DNA from: Marinithermus hydrothermalis DSM 14884
GTDB taxonomy: Bacteria; Deinococcota; Deinococci; Deinococcales; Marinithermaceae
Length of the DNA: 64,000 nucleotides
Reading direction: 5' to 3'
Assembly (NCBI RefSeq): GCF_000195335.1
Contig: NC_015387.1
Span: 558,001-622,000 of the forward strand
The translations under genes were made by a program, and so were the position numbers. A model generated the notes under the pieces. It saw nothing but the letters and a program-made list of their open reading frames with translations, ran no database searches and was not told the DNA's origin. This document shows positions 8,060 to 16,278 of the stretch, piece by piece (position 1 is the first letter of the stretch; each line of letters starts with the position of its first letter).

Positions 8060-8087
8060 CATGCGCTTGACACGCGGGCGTTAGCTT
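8056..8087 (+). promoter_or_regulatory. Pho-box-like direct repeat and -10 box ahead of pstS
   Basis: CTGACAT (8056-8062), 4 nt, then TTGACAC (8067-8073) form two 7-bp half-sites repeated every 11 bp, the geometry of the E. coli Pho box (CTGTCAT, 4 nt, CTGTCAC). A -10-like TAGCTT (8082-8087) follows 8 nt later. This matches promoters where the Pho box replaces the -35. The first half-site overlaps the phoU stop codon. Confidence 0.6.
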
Positions 8088-8101
8088 CAGCGTGGGAGGT
8101 A

Positions 8102-9067
8102 ATGGAGATGCGGAACCTAGCGATTCCCGTAGCGTTGGTGCTGATGAGCGGGGCGCTGGCCCAGGGGGATATCCGGGTGGACGGTTCCTCGACGGTCTAC
8201 CCCATCACCCTGGCGATCGCGGAGGAGTTCGCCATCGAGAACCCCAAGGCCCGAGTAACGGTGGCCTTTTCCGGGACCGGCGGGGGGTTCAAGAAGTTCT
8301 GCGCCGGGGAGACGGACATCAACGACGCGAGCCGTCCGATCAAGCAGAGCGAGATCGAGATGTGCCGCGAGAACGGCGTGGAGTTCATCGAGATTCCGGT
8401 GGCCTTTGACGGGGTGACCGTGGTGGTGAACCGGGAGAACACCTTCGCCGAGTGCTTGAGCGTGGAGGAGCTGCGCAGGATCTGGGAGCCGAACTCCACG
8501 GTGCGGTACTGGAGCGACGTGCGCCCCGAGTGGCCCAAGGAGGAGATCGTGCTTTACGGTCCGGGTACGGACTCGGGGACCTTCGATTACTTCACCGAGG
8601 CCGTGGTGGGGGAGACCGGCGCGATCCGCACCGATTACTTCCCCTCCGAGGACGATAACGTCCTTGTCGCTGGGGTGGAGGGCAGCCCGTACGCGATGGG
8701 CTTCTTCGGGTACGCCTACTACGTGGAGGAGGCGGACCGCTTGAACGCCATAGCCATCGATAACGGTCAGGGGTGCGTGGCGCCCACCGAGGAGACCATC
8801 AACAACGGCACCTACGCGCCGCTCTCCCGCCCGCTCTTCATCTACGTGCGCAAGGACGCTCTGGGGCACAACCCCCTCCTCGTGGAGTTCGTGCGCTTCT
8901 ACCTCTCCGAGGACGCTCGGGAGTTCATCGCGGACACCGGGTACGTCCCGCTTCCCGACGAGGCGTACGAGCTGGCGCTGGAGCGGTTCGAGCAGCGCGT
9001 AACGGGCAGCCTGTTCAACCAGGCCGAGCTGGGCAAGGGGGTGCTCGAGATCCTGCGCGGCGAGTAA
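8102..9067 (+). CDS. pstS: periplasmic phosphate-binding protein PstS
   Basis: PstS captures inorganic phosphate outside the cytoplasmic membrane and delivers it to PstCAB. The 321-residue precursor has a short signal peptide cleaved near GALAQ-GD (about residue 21); there is no lipobox cysteine. Phosphate-contact motifs of the family are visible: [10 protein letters not shown] near the mature N-terminus, [19 protein letters not shown] and [12 protein letters not shown]. The start is ATG 8102; a second ATG two codons later is equally placed behind GGGAGG. A Pho-box-like promoter precedes the gene, and a strong hairpin with a T-run follows it. Confidence 0.95.
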   Translation: MEMRNLAIPVALVLMSGALAQGDIRVDGSSTVYPITLAIAEEFAIENPKARVTVAFSGTGGGFKKFCAGETDINDASRPIKQSEIEMCRENGVEFIEIPVAFDGVTVVVNRENTFAECLSVEELRRIWEPNSTVRYWSDVRPEWPKEEIVLYGPGTDSGTFDYFTEAVVGETGAIRTDYFPSEDDNVLVAGVEGSPYAMGFFGYAYYVEEADRLNAIAIDNGQGCVAPTEETINNGTYAPLSRPLFIYVRKDALGHNPLLVEFVRFYLSEDAREFIADTGYVPLPDEAYELALERFEQRVTGSLFNQAELGKGVLEILRGE

Positions 9068-9071
9068 CGTC

Positions 9072-9104
9072 TTGACACTCACCTGACATACGCAACGGTA
9101 GAGT
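9072..9104 (+). promoter_or_regulatory. Pho-box-like direct repeat and -10 box ahead of pstC
   Basis: TTGACAC (9072-9078), 4 nt, then CTGACAT (9083-9089) repeat the same two half-sites found ahead of pstS, in swapped order and with the same 11-bp period. A -10 TAGAGT (9099-9104) follows after 9 nt. This suggests that a PhoB-dependent promoter drives pstCAB separately from pstS. Confidence 0.62.
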
Positions 9105-9107
9105 AGG

Positions 9108-9134
9108 GCCCAGGGCTTGGCGCCCTGGGCTTTT
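9108..9134 (+). terminator. hairpin with T-run between pstS and pstC
   Basis: Inverted arms GCCCAGGG (9108-9115) and CCCTGGGC (9123-9130) with a 7-nt loop are followed by TTTT. It fits an intrinsic terminator or mRNA 3' stabiliser for pstS, which is normally needed in excess over pstCAB. The predicted start point of the pstC promoter (about 9111) falls inside the left arm. Confidence 0.7.
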
Positions 9135-9149
9135 GGGTGTGGAGGCGGC

Positions 9150-10082
9150 ATGCGAAGCGATACGCCTAACCGTGCGAACCTAGACGCCTTGCGCCGCAAG
9201 GCCGGGCGGCGCTGGCAAGAACAGCTGATCGGCGGGGTACTGTTTGCCTTCGCGGCGGTTTCGATCCTAACGACCCTCGCCGTGATCGTGTTATTGGCGA
9301 ACGAAACGGCCGGGTTTTTCCGCGAGGTCTCCCTCGTGGAGTTCTTCACCGCGCGCGAGTGGACCCCCTTGTTCGCGAACCCGAGCTACGGGATCCTTCC
9401 CCTCGTGACCGGTACCCTGCTCGTGACGGGAATCGGCCTCGTCGTGGCCCTCCCCCTGGGGCTCGCCGCGGCGATCTACCTCTCCGAGTACGCCACGGAC
9501 GAGACCCGGCTGCGGGTCATGCCGATCCTCGAGGTCCTCGCAGGGATCCCCACGGTGGTCTTCGGGTACTTCGCTCTGCTGTTCGTCACACCGTTGTTGC
9601 AGGAGTTTATTCCCGGCCTGAAGCTCTTCAACGCCCTCTCGGCGGGGCTTGTGATGGGGTTCATGCTGCTTCCGATCGTCTCCAGCGTTTCCGCCGACGC
9701 CATGCAGGCCGTGCCGCGCGCCTTGCGCGAGGCGGCGTACGGTCTGGGGGCCACCAAGCACGAGGTGGTCCTGCGGGTGGTGGTACCGGCCGCCCTTTCC
9801 GGCATCGTGGCTTCCTTTATCCTCGCGGCCTCCCGCGCGATCGGCGAGACCATGATCGTCACCCTCGCCGCGGGGCAGCGGCCCTTGTTCACCCTGGACC
9901 CCCGCGAGACCATCGCCACCATGACCTCCTTCATCGTGCAGGCTGGGACCGGCGACCAGCCCGCGGGTTCTTTGGCCTCGCGCGCCCTGTATGCGGTGGC
10001 CGCTACGCTGTTCCTCATGACGCTGGGCCTGAACATCCTCTCGCAGAAGGTCGTGGAGCGCTTTAGGGAGAGGTACGAATGA
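9150..10082 (+). CDS. pstC: phosphate ABC transporter permease PstC
   Basis: This is one of the two membrane subunits of the high-affinity phosphate importer. The 310-residue protein has a hydrophobic segment at about 35-60 and five further segments. The permease coupling motif is [20 protein letters not shown] (about 210-230), followed by [17 protein letters not shown], typical of Pst permeases. The start is ATG 9150, behind GGAGG at 9141-9145; a longer frame reaching into the terminator hairpin has no ribosome site and is rejected. The stop overlaps the ATG of pstA (ATGA). Confidence 0.95.
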   Translation: MRSDTPNRANLDALRRKAGRRWQEQLIGGVLFAFAAVSILTTLAVIVLLANETAGFFREVSLVEFFTAREWTPLFANPSYGILPLVTGTLLVTGIGLVVALPLGLAAAIYLSEYATDETRLRVMPILEVLAGIPTVVFGYFALLFVTPLLQEFIPGLKLFNALSAGLVMGFMLLPIVSSVSADAMQAVPRALREAAYGLGATKHEVVLRVVVPAALSGIVASFILAASRAIGETMIVTLAAGQRPLFTLDPRETIATMTSFIVQAGTGDQPAGSLASRALYAVAATLFLMTLGLNILSQKVVERFRERYE

Positions 10083-11302
10083 ACCGCACACCCCTCTTGG
10101 CCAGTCCGGAAGAACAGGCGCGCGCCCGCCTGCGGCGGCGCAAAGGCGCGCTGTTCGGCGCCCTCACCTTCCTCCCGGTCGTTCTGGCGCTGGGCCTGAT
10201 CGCGGTTCTCCTCTTCGATGTCGTCACCGGCGCGGTCTCCTGGCAGGTCATCGAGCCTTCGCGGCGCTCGAGCGGTCAGACCTTCGCCCTCACCGAAGCC
10301 CTAACCAAACGCCAGGTGATCGCCCTCGAGCTCGCCGCGCGCGGCTTGACGGAGGAGGAGATCCAGGCCTTCATGAACGACCCGGAGGCGATGCGCAAGT
10401 TCGAGGCGCGCAACCGCGTGGAGTTAATGTGGTACACGGAGGACGGCCCGTTCCGCTGGGTCGTGACTACGAGCCGCGACAAGCGCGTCGCGAACTACCC
10501 GCTGCTCGAAGGGTGGCGGCGGCTGGCGGAGATCCGGTCGGGCCTCGAGCCGGGCCAGCACCTGGTGCTGAACCCCTGGCTGGACCTTTCCTTCTTCTTC
10601 CGGGACGCCTCGCGCACGCCGCTCATGGCGGGGATTCGGGCCGCGCTTGTGGGGACCCTTTGGGTCATGGCCTTGACGGCCTTGATCTCGATCCCGGTGG
10701 GGGTAGGGGCGGCGATCTACCTCGAGGAGTACGCGCCGGACAACCGCTGGACCCGGTTGATCGAGGTGAACCTCCGGAACCTGGCGGGGGTGCCGAGCAT
10801 CGTGTACGGCGTGCTGGGGTTGAGCTTGTTCGTCCGCGCGTGGGGGCTGGGGCCGAGCGTGCTTTCGGCGGCCCTGACCCTGTCGCTCCTCATCATGCCG
10901 GTGATCGTGATCGCGTCCCGGGAGGCGATCCGGGCGGTGCCGAACTCGTTGCGGCAGGCGGCGTACGGCCTGGGGGCGACGCGCTGGCAGGTGGTGAGCC
11001 GCGTGGTGCTGCCCAGCGCGGTGCCGGGGATCGTGACGGGGGTGATCCTCTCCGTGGCGCGCGCGATCGGGGAGACCGCCCCCCTGCTTTTGGTGGGGGC
11101 TGCGGCGTTCGTGCCGTTTTTGCCGTCGGGACCGCTTTCCGAGTACACCGTGATCCCGGTGCAGATCTACTCCTGGGTGACGGAGAACGACCCGGAGTTC
11201 GCGCACGTGGCGTCGGCCGGGATCCTGGTGCTGTTGGCGGTGCTTGCGGTGCTGTATAGCGCGGCGTTCTACGTGCGCCGTCGCTTTGGGAGGAAGTGGT
11301 GA
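10079..11302 (+). CDS. pstA: phosphate ABC transporter permease PstA with large insert
   Basis: This is the second membrane subunit of the phosphate importer. At 407 residues it is about 100 longer than the commonest PstA. The first membrane segment is at about 25-50, and the remaining five lie between about 185 and 400, with the permease motif [20 protein letters not shown] and [17 protein letters not shown]. The extra length is a hydrophilic block at about residues 55-180 between the first and second segments, presumably outside the membrane; some PstA proteins elsewhere carry comparable N-proximal inserts. Starts and stops overlap pstC and pstB, so translation is coupled. Confidence 0.93.
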   Translation: MNRTPLLASPEEQARARLRRRKGALFGALTFLPVVLALGLIAVLLFDVVTGAVSWQVIEPSRRSSGQTFALTEALTKRQVIALELAARGLTEEEIQAFMNDPEAMRKFEARNRVELMWYTEDGPFRWVVTTSRDKRVANYPLLEGWRRLAEIRSGLEPGQHLVLNPWLDLSFFFRDASRTPLMAGIRAALVGTLWVMALTALISIPVGVGAAIYLEEYAPDNRWTRLIEVNLRNLAGVPSIVYGVLGLSLFVRAWGLGPSVLSAALTLSLLIMPVIVIASREAIRAVPNSLRQAAYGLGATRWQVVSRVVLPSAVPGIVTGVILSVARAIGETAPLLLVGAAAFVPFLPSGPLSEYTVIPVQIYSWVTENDPEFAHVASAGILVLLAVLAVLYSAAFYVRRRFGRKW

Positions 11303-12111
11303 GCGTGATTCAAGCGGTGGATAAGAACCACGAGACGGTCCGGACGGACCCTGTGCCGGAGGACCAGGCCGCGATCGTCGTGGAGAACCTGAACCTCTAC
11401 TACGGGAACACCCAGGCCCTCCACAACGTCTCGATCCGGTTTCCTAGAAACCAGGTGACCGCGATCATCGGCCCGTCGGGGTGCGGGAAGTCCACCCTGC
11501 TGCGGTGCTTGAACCGCATGAACGACCTGATCCCCGGCGTGCGCGTGGAGGGGCGGGTCCTGTATGAGGGGGTGGATATTTATGACCCGCAGGTGGACCC
11601 GGTCGAGGTGCGCCGTCGCATCGGCATGGTCTTCCAAAAACCCAACCCCTTCCCCAAGAGCATCTACGACAACGTGGCCTTCGGGCCTCGCTTGAACGGG
11701 TACAAGGGCGATTTGGACGCCCTGGTGGAGAAGGCGTTGCGGGGCGCGGCGCTTTGGGATGAGGTCAAGGACAAGCTGCGCCAGAGCGCGCTCGGGCTTT
11801 CCGGGGGGCAGCAGCAGCGGCTGTGCATCGCCCGGGCGATGGCGACCGAGCCGGACGTGATCCTCATGGACGAGCCCACGAGCGCGCTGGACCCGATCGC
11901 CACCGAGCGGATCGAGGGGCTGATCCAGGAGATCAAGCAGGACTACACCGTGGTGATCGTGACGCACAACATGCAGCAGGCCGCGCGCATCTCGGACCGC
12001 ACCGTCTTCATGCACCTCGGCGTTTTGATCGAGGAAGGGCCGACCGAGCGGATCTTCACCAACCCCAAAGACCCCCGCACGGAAGCGTACATTACAGGCC
12101 GGTTCGGGTAG
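11299..12111 (+). CDS. pstB: phosphate ABC transporter ATPase PstB
   Basis: This is the cytoplasmic ATPase that powers PstCA. The 270-residue protein has all ABC motifs: Walker [12 protein letters not shown], a Q-loop in [10 protein letters not shown], the signature [14 protein letters not shown], Walker [14 protein letters not shown] and the switch His in [14 protein letters not shown]. The [14 protein letters not shown] stretch is characteristic of PstB rather than other importers. I choose the GTG at 11299, which overlaps the pstA stop (GTGA) behind GGGAGGAAG; GTGs at 11296 and 11305 are possible alternatives. It ends the pst group; the next gene has its own promoter. Confidence 0.95.
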   Translation: MSVIQAVDKNHETVRTDPVPEDQAAIVVENLNLYYGNTQALHNVSIRFPRNQVTAIIGPSGCGKSTLLRCLNRMNDLIPGVRVEGRVLYEGVDIYDPQVDPVEVRRRIGMVFQKPNPFPKSIYDNVAFGPRLNGYKGDLDALVEKALRGAALWDEVKDKLRQSALGLSGGQQQRLCIARAMATEPDVILMDEPTSALDPIATERIEGLIQEIKQDYTVVIVTHNMQQAARISDRTVFMHLGVLIEEGPTERIFTNPKDPRTEAYITGRFG

Positions 12112-12118
12112 CGCCCCG

Positions 12119-12124
12119 TATAAT
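12119..12124 (+). promoter_or_regulatory. -10 box (TATAAT) of the GAF-GGDEF gene
   Basis: A perfect TATAAT lies in the 22-bp gap after pstB, 9 nt ahead of GTG 12134. The transcript would start within a few bases of the GTG, and no ribosome site is visible. Confidence 0.6.
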
Positions 12125-12133
12125 GACGGTGCA

Positions 12134-14416
12134 GTGCATGCGTGGAGGGCTTGGATCGCGTGGGGGGCGGGGCTCATTGCAGCCCTCCTCGCCACCTGGG
12201 GGAGTATTTCCGGGTGGCCAGGATGGCCGGTCCTAGCCGCGATCCCGATCGCGCTGCTCGCCGCGGGGTACGGGCCGGTGTGGGGCCTTGGCCTCGCGGC
12301 GGGGATGACGGGCCTGGGGTGGGCGTTGTGGGAGGAGTCGAGGGTATGGTCCTTGGCCGCCGTAGGGCTTACGGGCGCGGCGGCGGGCCACATGCTGCGG
12401 CGCGCCCAGCGGGAGCAACGCACAGCGACCTGGTCCTTGCTGCTCACGGTGCTCGAGGAACTCGCGGGGTGCGAGGACCGGAACGAGGTGCTGGCGCGCC
12501 TTCCGGGCCTTTTGGGGCGCTACCTCAACCTGAACGGCAGCGCGAGCGTCCTCGTGCCGAGCACGGACGGGGAGGGGTTGCGCGTTCTTGCGGTGCATGG
12601 GTTTTCCCCGGAGGAGGTCGGGCGGCTCCCGTGGCGTTCCGTGACGGGGCGAGCCTTCCACCGCCGCGAGGCGGTGTACGTCCCCAACGTGCACCGCGAT
12701 CCCGATTACATCGGCCTGGCTGGGAAGGCGGCCCGCCCGCGGTGTGAGCTGGCCCTGCCGCTCTTGGAGCGTGACGAGCCGGTCGCGGTGCTCAACATCG
12801 AGTCCGCAGACCCCCTCACGCGCGCGGAACGGCAGGCCCTCGAGCGCTTCGTCCGGACGGTGAGCCGGTTCCTCACCACGCTGGCCGAGCGCCGCGAGGC
12901 GGTGTTTCTCGCCCAGCTCACCCAGGCGCTGGCCCAGGCCGACGCCCTCGAGGCTGCCGCAGACCGGGCGCTCGAGGTGCTGCTCGCGGCGGTGGGCTGC
13001 TCCAGCGGGGGCCTCCTCCAGCTCCGCGCGGGGCGTTTCGTACCGCTCGCCTTGCGGGGCCTTCCGCCCGAGCAGGAGGCCGCGGTGCGCGCTGGGGTGC
13101 CGCTCGGTAGCGGTTTGGTTTCGGAGGTGTACCGCGAGAACCGGGCGATCTTCGTCGAGGATTACCCCGCGTACCCTCAGGCGATCCCGGAGTTTGTGAG
13201 GGCGGGTGCGCGGGCGGTTGCGGCGCACCCGGTGGTGGGGGCGGGGGAGGCGCGCGCGCGGGTGATGCTCGTGTTGCAGGACACCCGGATCCGCTCCTGG
13301 AGCGCGGAGACCCAGAGGTTTTTAGGCGTGGCCGCCCGCGTGCTCGGCTTGATGATCGCGCAGTTTCGCGCCCAGGAGCGCCTCGAGGCCCTCTTGGAGT
13401 TGGAGCGGGGCCTTTTGGACCTCTCCCCCGAAGGGATGTACGCGAGGCTCGTGCAGGCTGCGGTGGACCTCGTGCCGGGCGCGGAGGCGGGAAGTTTATT
13501 GCTGCAGGAGAGCGGCCGGTTCCACTACCGGGCTGCGGTGGGGTACGACCTCGATCGCCTCGAGCCGATCACCTTCTCGGAGAAGGAGATGCTCGAGTGG
13601 TACGGAGAGGCCCAGGGTTGGCGGGAGGGGCGTCCGCGCGTTCTGGCGGAGGAGAGCGACGCGGGCGAGATCGAACGAATCAGCCACCGAACCGGGCTGC
13701 CCGAGGCGGCGGACGAGGCGGGGCGGCTCTCGGAGATCCGCGCGAACCTGTGCGTGCCCATCCCGTACCGCGGCGCGGTCCTCGCCGTGCTGAACCTGGA
13801 CGCGTTCACGGACCCGCGGGCCTTTGACGCGGCTTCCCTAGAGGCGGCGCGCGCCTTCGCGGTGCAGGCCGCGGTGGTGCTGCACGAGGCCGCCCAGCGC
13901 CGCAGGCTGGAGGCCGCCGCCCTCACGGACGCGCTCACCGGGCTACAGAACCGGCGGGCGTTTAACCAGCGGATGCCTGAGGAGCTCGAGCGCGCCCGCC
14001 GTTACGGCCACCCGCTGGCCCTGTTGATCCTGGACCTTTCGGGGTTCAAGCGGGTGAACGACGAGCTGGGGCACGCCAAGGGCGACGCGGCTCTGGTGGC
14101 TGTGGCCCGCGCGATGCAGCACATCCGGCGGGACGGGGACCTGCTGTACCGCTGGGGCGGGGACGAGTTCGCGGTCCTCATGCCCCACGCGGACCTCCGC
14201 GGCGCGATCGCCGCCGCAAGCCGTTACGCGGACGTGATCTGCGCGGTGGAGGTCGAAGGGCGCCAGCTCGGGGTGAACATCGGCGCGGCGGCCTACCCCG
14301 AGGACGGGAAGGATATGGACGCGCTGCTCTCGGTCGCGGACCGGCGAATGTACGCCGCCAAGGCCCAAGGCCTGCGCTACCTGCCCCGCTCCGCCGAGGA
14401 GGCCTGGGAGGCCTGA
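12134..14416 (+). CDS. membrane GAF-GGDEF protein, probable diguanylate cyclase
   Basis: The 760-residue protein begins with three or four hydrophobic segments (about residues 5-85). It continues with GAF-like sensory domains (about 100-235, 245-405 and 415-590) and ends in a GGDEF domain (about 595-755). The active-site motif YRWGGDEFAVLMP is intact, and the metal Asp lies in LLILDLSGFKRVND. It should synthesise cyclic di-GMP in response to a GAF ligand. It follows pstB by 22 bp but has its own TATAAT, and GTG 12134 is the likely leaderless start. The last 40 bp overlap the 3' end of the convergent ABC ATPase gene. Confidence 0.9.
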   Translation: MHAWRAWIAWGAGLIAALLATWGSISGWPGWPVLAAIPIALLAAGYGPVWGLGLAAGMTGLGWALWEESRVWSLAAVGLTGAAAGHMLRRAQREQRTATWSLLLTVLEELAGCEDRNEVLARLPGLLGRYLNLNGSASVLVPSTDGEGLRVLAVHGFSPEEVGRLPWRSVTGRAFHRREAVYVPNVHRDPDYIGLAGKAARPRCELALPLLERDEPVAVLNIESADPLTRAERQALERFVRTVSRFLTTLAERREAVFLAQLTQALAQADALEAAADRALEVLLAAVGCSSGGLLQLRAGRFVPLALRGLPPEQEAAVRAGVPLGSGLVSEVYRENRAIFVEDYPAYPQAIPEFVRAGARAVAAHPVVGAGEARARVMLVLQDTRIRSWSAETQRFLGVAARVLGLMIAQFRAQERLEALLELERGLLDLSPEGMYARLVQAAVDLVPGAEAGSLLLQESGRFHYRAAVGYDLDRLEPITFSEKEMLEWYGEAQGWREGRPRVLAEESDAGEIERISHRTGLPEAADEAGRLSEIRANLCVPIPYRGAVLAVLNLDAFTDPRAFDAASLEAARAFAVQAAVVLHEAAQRRRLEAAALTDALTGLQNRRAFNQRMPEELERARRYGHPLALLILDLSGFKRVNDELGHAKGDAALVAVARAMQHIRRDGDLLYRWGGDEFAVLMPHADLRGAIAAASRYADVICAVEVEGRQLGVNIGAAAYPEDGKDMDALLSVADRRMYAAKAQGLRYLPRSAEEAWEA

Positions 14417-15081
14417 ACCTCTGCAAGCCGGCCGTCCTCGAGCCGCAGGACGCGCTCGGCGTGCGCGGCGACCCTGGGGTCGTGCGTGACCAGGATCAAC
14501 CGGCGTTCCCCCGTGACGTGCCTGAGGAGGAGCTCGAGCACCCGTTCCCCGGAGGCCGAGTCCAGGTTGCCCGTGGGCTCGTCGGCGAAGACCAGGGGCG
14601 GGTCCGGGGCTAAGGCGCGGGCGATCGCCACGCGTTGCTGCTCCCCGCCGGAAAGCCGGGTGGGCAGGTGGTCCGCGCGGTGCGCGAGCCCCACGGCCTC
14701 GAGCACCTCGCGGGCGCGCTCGAGGCGCTTGGGGCGCGGCCAGCCTGCGAGGAGGAGGGGGAAGGCCACGTTCTCCAGGGCGGTCAGGGTGGGCACCAGG
14801 TTGAACTGCTGGAAGACGAACCCCATCGTGCGGAGCCGCAGCTCCGCGCGGGCGTCCTCCCCGAGTTGGGAAAGGCGCACGGCACCGTAACGGACCTCCC
14901 CGGCGGTGGGCACGTCGAAGCCCGCAAGCAGGTTGAGGAGCGTGGTCTTGCCGGACCCGGAGGGGCCCACGACCGCGGTCACGCCCGTGGGGAAGCGGTA
15001 GGTGAAGTCCTCGAGGGCGGTGACGGTCGCGTCCCCTTGCCGGTACCGCCGCGTGAGGTGCAGGGCTTCAAGGTCAGCCAT
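14377..15081 (-). CDS. ABC transporter ATPase, LolD/MacB type
   Basis: This 234-residue ATPase has Walker A GPSGSGKTTLLN, signature LSGGEQQRVAIARAL, Walker B PLVFADEPTGNLDS and the switch His in LILVTHDPRV. The ADEPTGNLDS form is typical of the LolD/MacB/FtsE group, which pairs with FtsX-like permeases. The partner is the overlapping upstream permease gene (ATGA overlap at 15078-15083). No membrane-fusion or outer-membrane partner is present, so the substrate (lipoprotein, peptide or other amphiphile) cannot be named. The 3' end overlaps the GAF-GGDEF gene by 40 bp on the opposite strand. A longer upstream reading frame is rejected because it lies inside the permease gene. Confidence 0.9.
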   Translation of the reverse strand: MADLEALHLTRRYRQGDATVTALEDFTYRFPTGVTAVVGPSGSGKTTLLNLLAGFDVPTAGEVRYGAVRLSQLGEDARAELRLRTMGFVFQQFNLVPTLTALENVAFPLLLAGWPRPKRLERAREVLEAVGLAHRADHLPTRLSGGEQQRVAIARALAPDPPLVFADEPTGNLDSASGERVLELLLRHVTGERRLILVTHDPRVAAHAERVLRLEDGRLAEVQASQASSAERGR

Positions 15082-16217
15082 CAGATCCTCCCTAGGGCCT
15101 CCACGACCGGGATGCGGCTCGCGGTGCGGGCGGGGAAGAGGCCGGAGAGAAGGCCCAGCGTGAGGGCCACCCCCAGCGCGAACAGGGCGAGCCGGGGCGT
15201 GACCGCGGAGAGCGCGATCCCCACCGCTTCGGTGGTGTACAGGTTCACGGCCCACGAGCCCAGGCTGCCGAGCCCCACCCCGAGCAGGCCGCCCGTGAGG
15301 GAAAGGGCGAGGGATTCGGCGAGCACTAGGCTGAAGATGAAGCGGCGCTTCGCGCCGATCGCGCGCATTACCCCGAACTCGCGGATCCGCTCGTACACCC
15401 CCATCATGACCGTGTTGGCGACCAGCAACCCCCCCACGACGAGCGCGACCAGGCTGATCCCGAAGCGCACGATGTCCGAGATCCTAAGGGCGCGCTCCGC
15501 GAACCGCATCACCTCGCTCATGGTTTGAGCGTCCAGGCCCGGAAGCAGCGCCTCGACCTCCTCGGCGACTTGCTCCGCGGGCACGCCTTCGGCGAGGTCG
15601 AGAAGCACCAGGCTGTAGTTCGTGGTGTCCAGCACCGCCCGCAACGGCGCCTGCCGCACGAAGATCAGGCTGTCCGCGAGCCCCCCAGATTCTTCTAGAA
15701 TGCCGGCCACCCGCACGCTGACCTCGCGGTTGAGCCGGAGTTCCTTGCCGAGCTCGAGGCGGTGCCGCTCGGCCACGAGCGCGCCCACCACCGCGCCGGC
15801 GTCGGGGTCCAGCGTGCCTTTTTGGACCTTGAGGTTCGGGAAGATCGCGGTGGGCAGCACCCCGTCGGGGAGCCCCTCGAAGAGGAACTGGTCCCCCGGG
15901 CCGAACCCCCCGCGGAACAGGAGGAGGAGGGGAATGACCTGGCGGATCCCGATCCGCTCGGCCTCCGCCTCCAGCCGCGCGACCTCCTCGGGGCGGATCT
16001 CCGGGAGCGGTGCGGAGAAGCCGCTCGAGCCTTCCGGCAGGACCTGGATCTCCGGGCCGACGCGGGCGATCTCCGCGATGAGCGCCTTGCGGAGCCCCTC
16101 GCCGAAGGAGAGGAAGAGCACCATCGCGCTGGTCGCGACGATGATGCCGAGAAGGGTCAGCCCGGTCCGGACCGGCCGGGCGAGGAGGTTGCGGCTGACG
16201 AGCGCAGCGATTTCCAT
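15081..16217 (-). CDS. ABC transporter permease, MacB/FtsX type
   Basis: The 378-residue protein has one N-terminal membrane segment (TLLGIIVATSAMVLFLSFGE, about residues 18-38), a large extracytoplasmic domain of the MacB periplasmic core type (about 40-250) and three C-terminal segments (about 260-375) with the FtsX-like motif RIREFGVMRAIGAKRRF. This is the mechanotransmission permease layout. It forms an operon with the downstream ATPase. The ATG at 16217 follows a -10 box TAGATT by 8 nt, overlapping a weak AGAGGA site. It is divergent from alaS with 61 bp between the starts. Confidence 0.9.
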   Translation of the reverse strand: MEIAALVSRNLLARPVRTGLTLLGIIVATSAMVLFLSFGEGLRKALIAEIARVGPEIQVLPEGSSGFSAPLPEIRPEEVARLEAEAERIGIRQVIPLLLLFRGGFGPGDQFLFEGLPDGVLPTAIFPNLKVQKGTLDPDAGAVVGALVAERHRLELGKELRLNREVSVRVAGILEESGGLADSLIFVRQAPLRAVLDTTNYSLVLLDLAEGVPAEQVAEEVEALLPGLDAQTMSEVMRFAERALRISDIVRFGISLVALVVGGLLVANTVMMGVYERIREFGVMRAIGAKRRFIFSLVLAESLALSLTGGLLGVGLGSLGSWAVNLYTTEAVGIALSAVTPRLALFALGVALTLGLLSGLFPARTASRIPVVEALGRI

Positions 16218-16225
16218 TTTCCTCT

Positions 16226-16231
16226 AATCTA
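16226..16231 (-). promoter_or_regulatory. -10 box (TAGATT) of the ABC permease gene
   Basis: TAGATT on the minus strand precedes ATG 16217 by 8 nt (AGAGGAAA), giving a very short or absent leader. Confidence 0.45.
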
Positions 16232-16264
16232 CCCGAGTTGGGGGGCGGAAACGGAAAGCCCCGT

Positions 16265-16270
16265 TATAAT
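16265..16270 (+). promoter_or_regulatory. -10 box (TATAAT) of alaS
   Basis: A perfect TATAAT is followed by CCGAGGTG (8 nt) and ATG 16279. No room exists for a T-box or any other long leader. Confidence 0.6.
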
Positions 16271-16278
16271 CCGAGGTG

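Noticed and set aside
9117-9149. Extended pstC start inside the terminator hairpin
   Set aside because: There is no ribosome site, and the added residues are encoded by the hairpin. ATG 9150 has GGAGG at the right distance.
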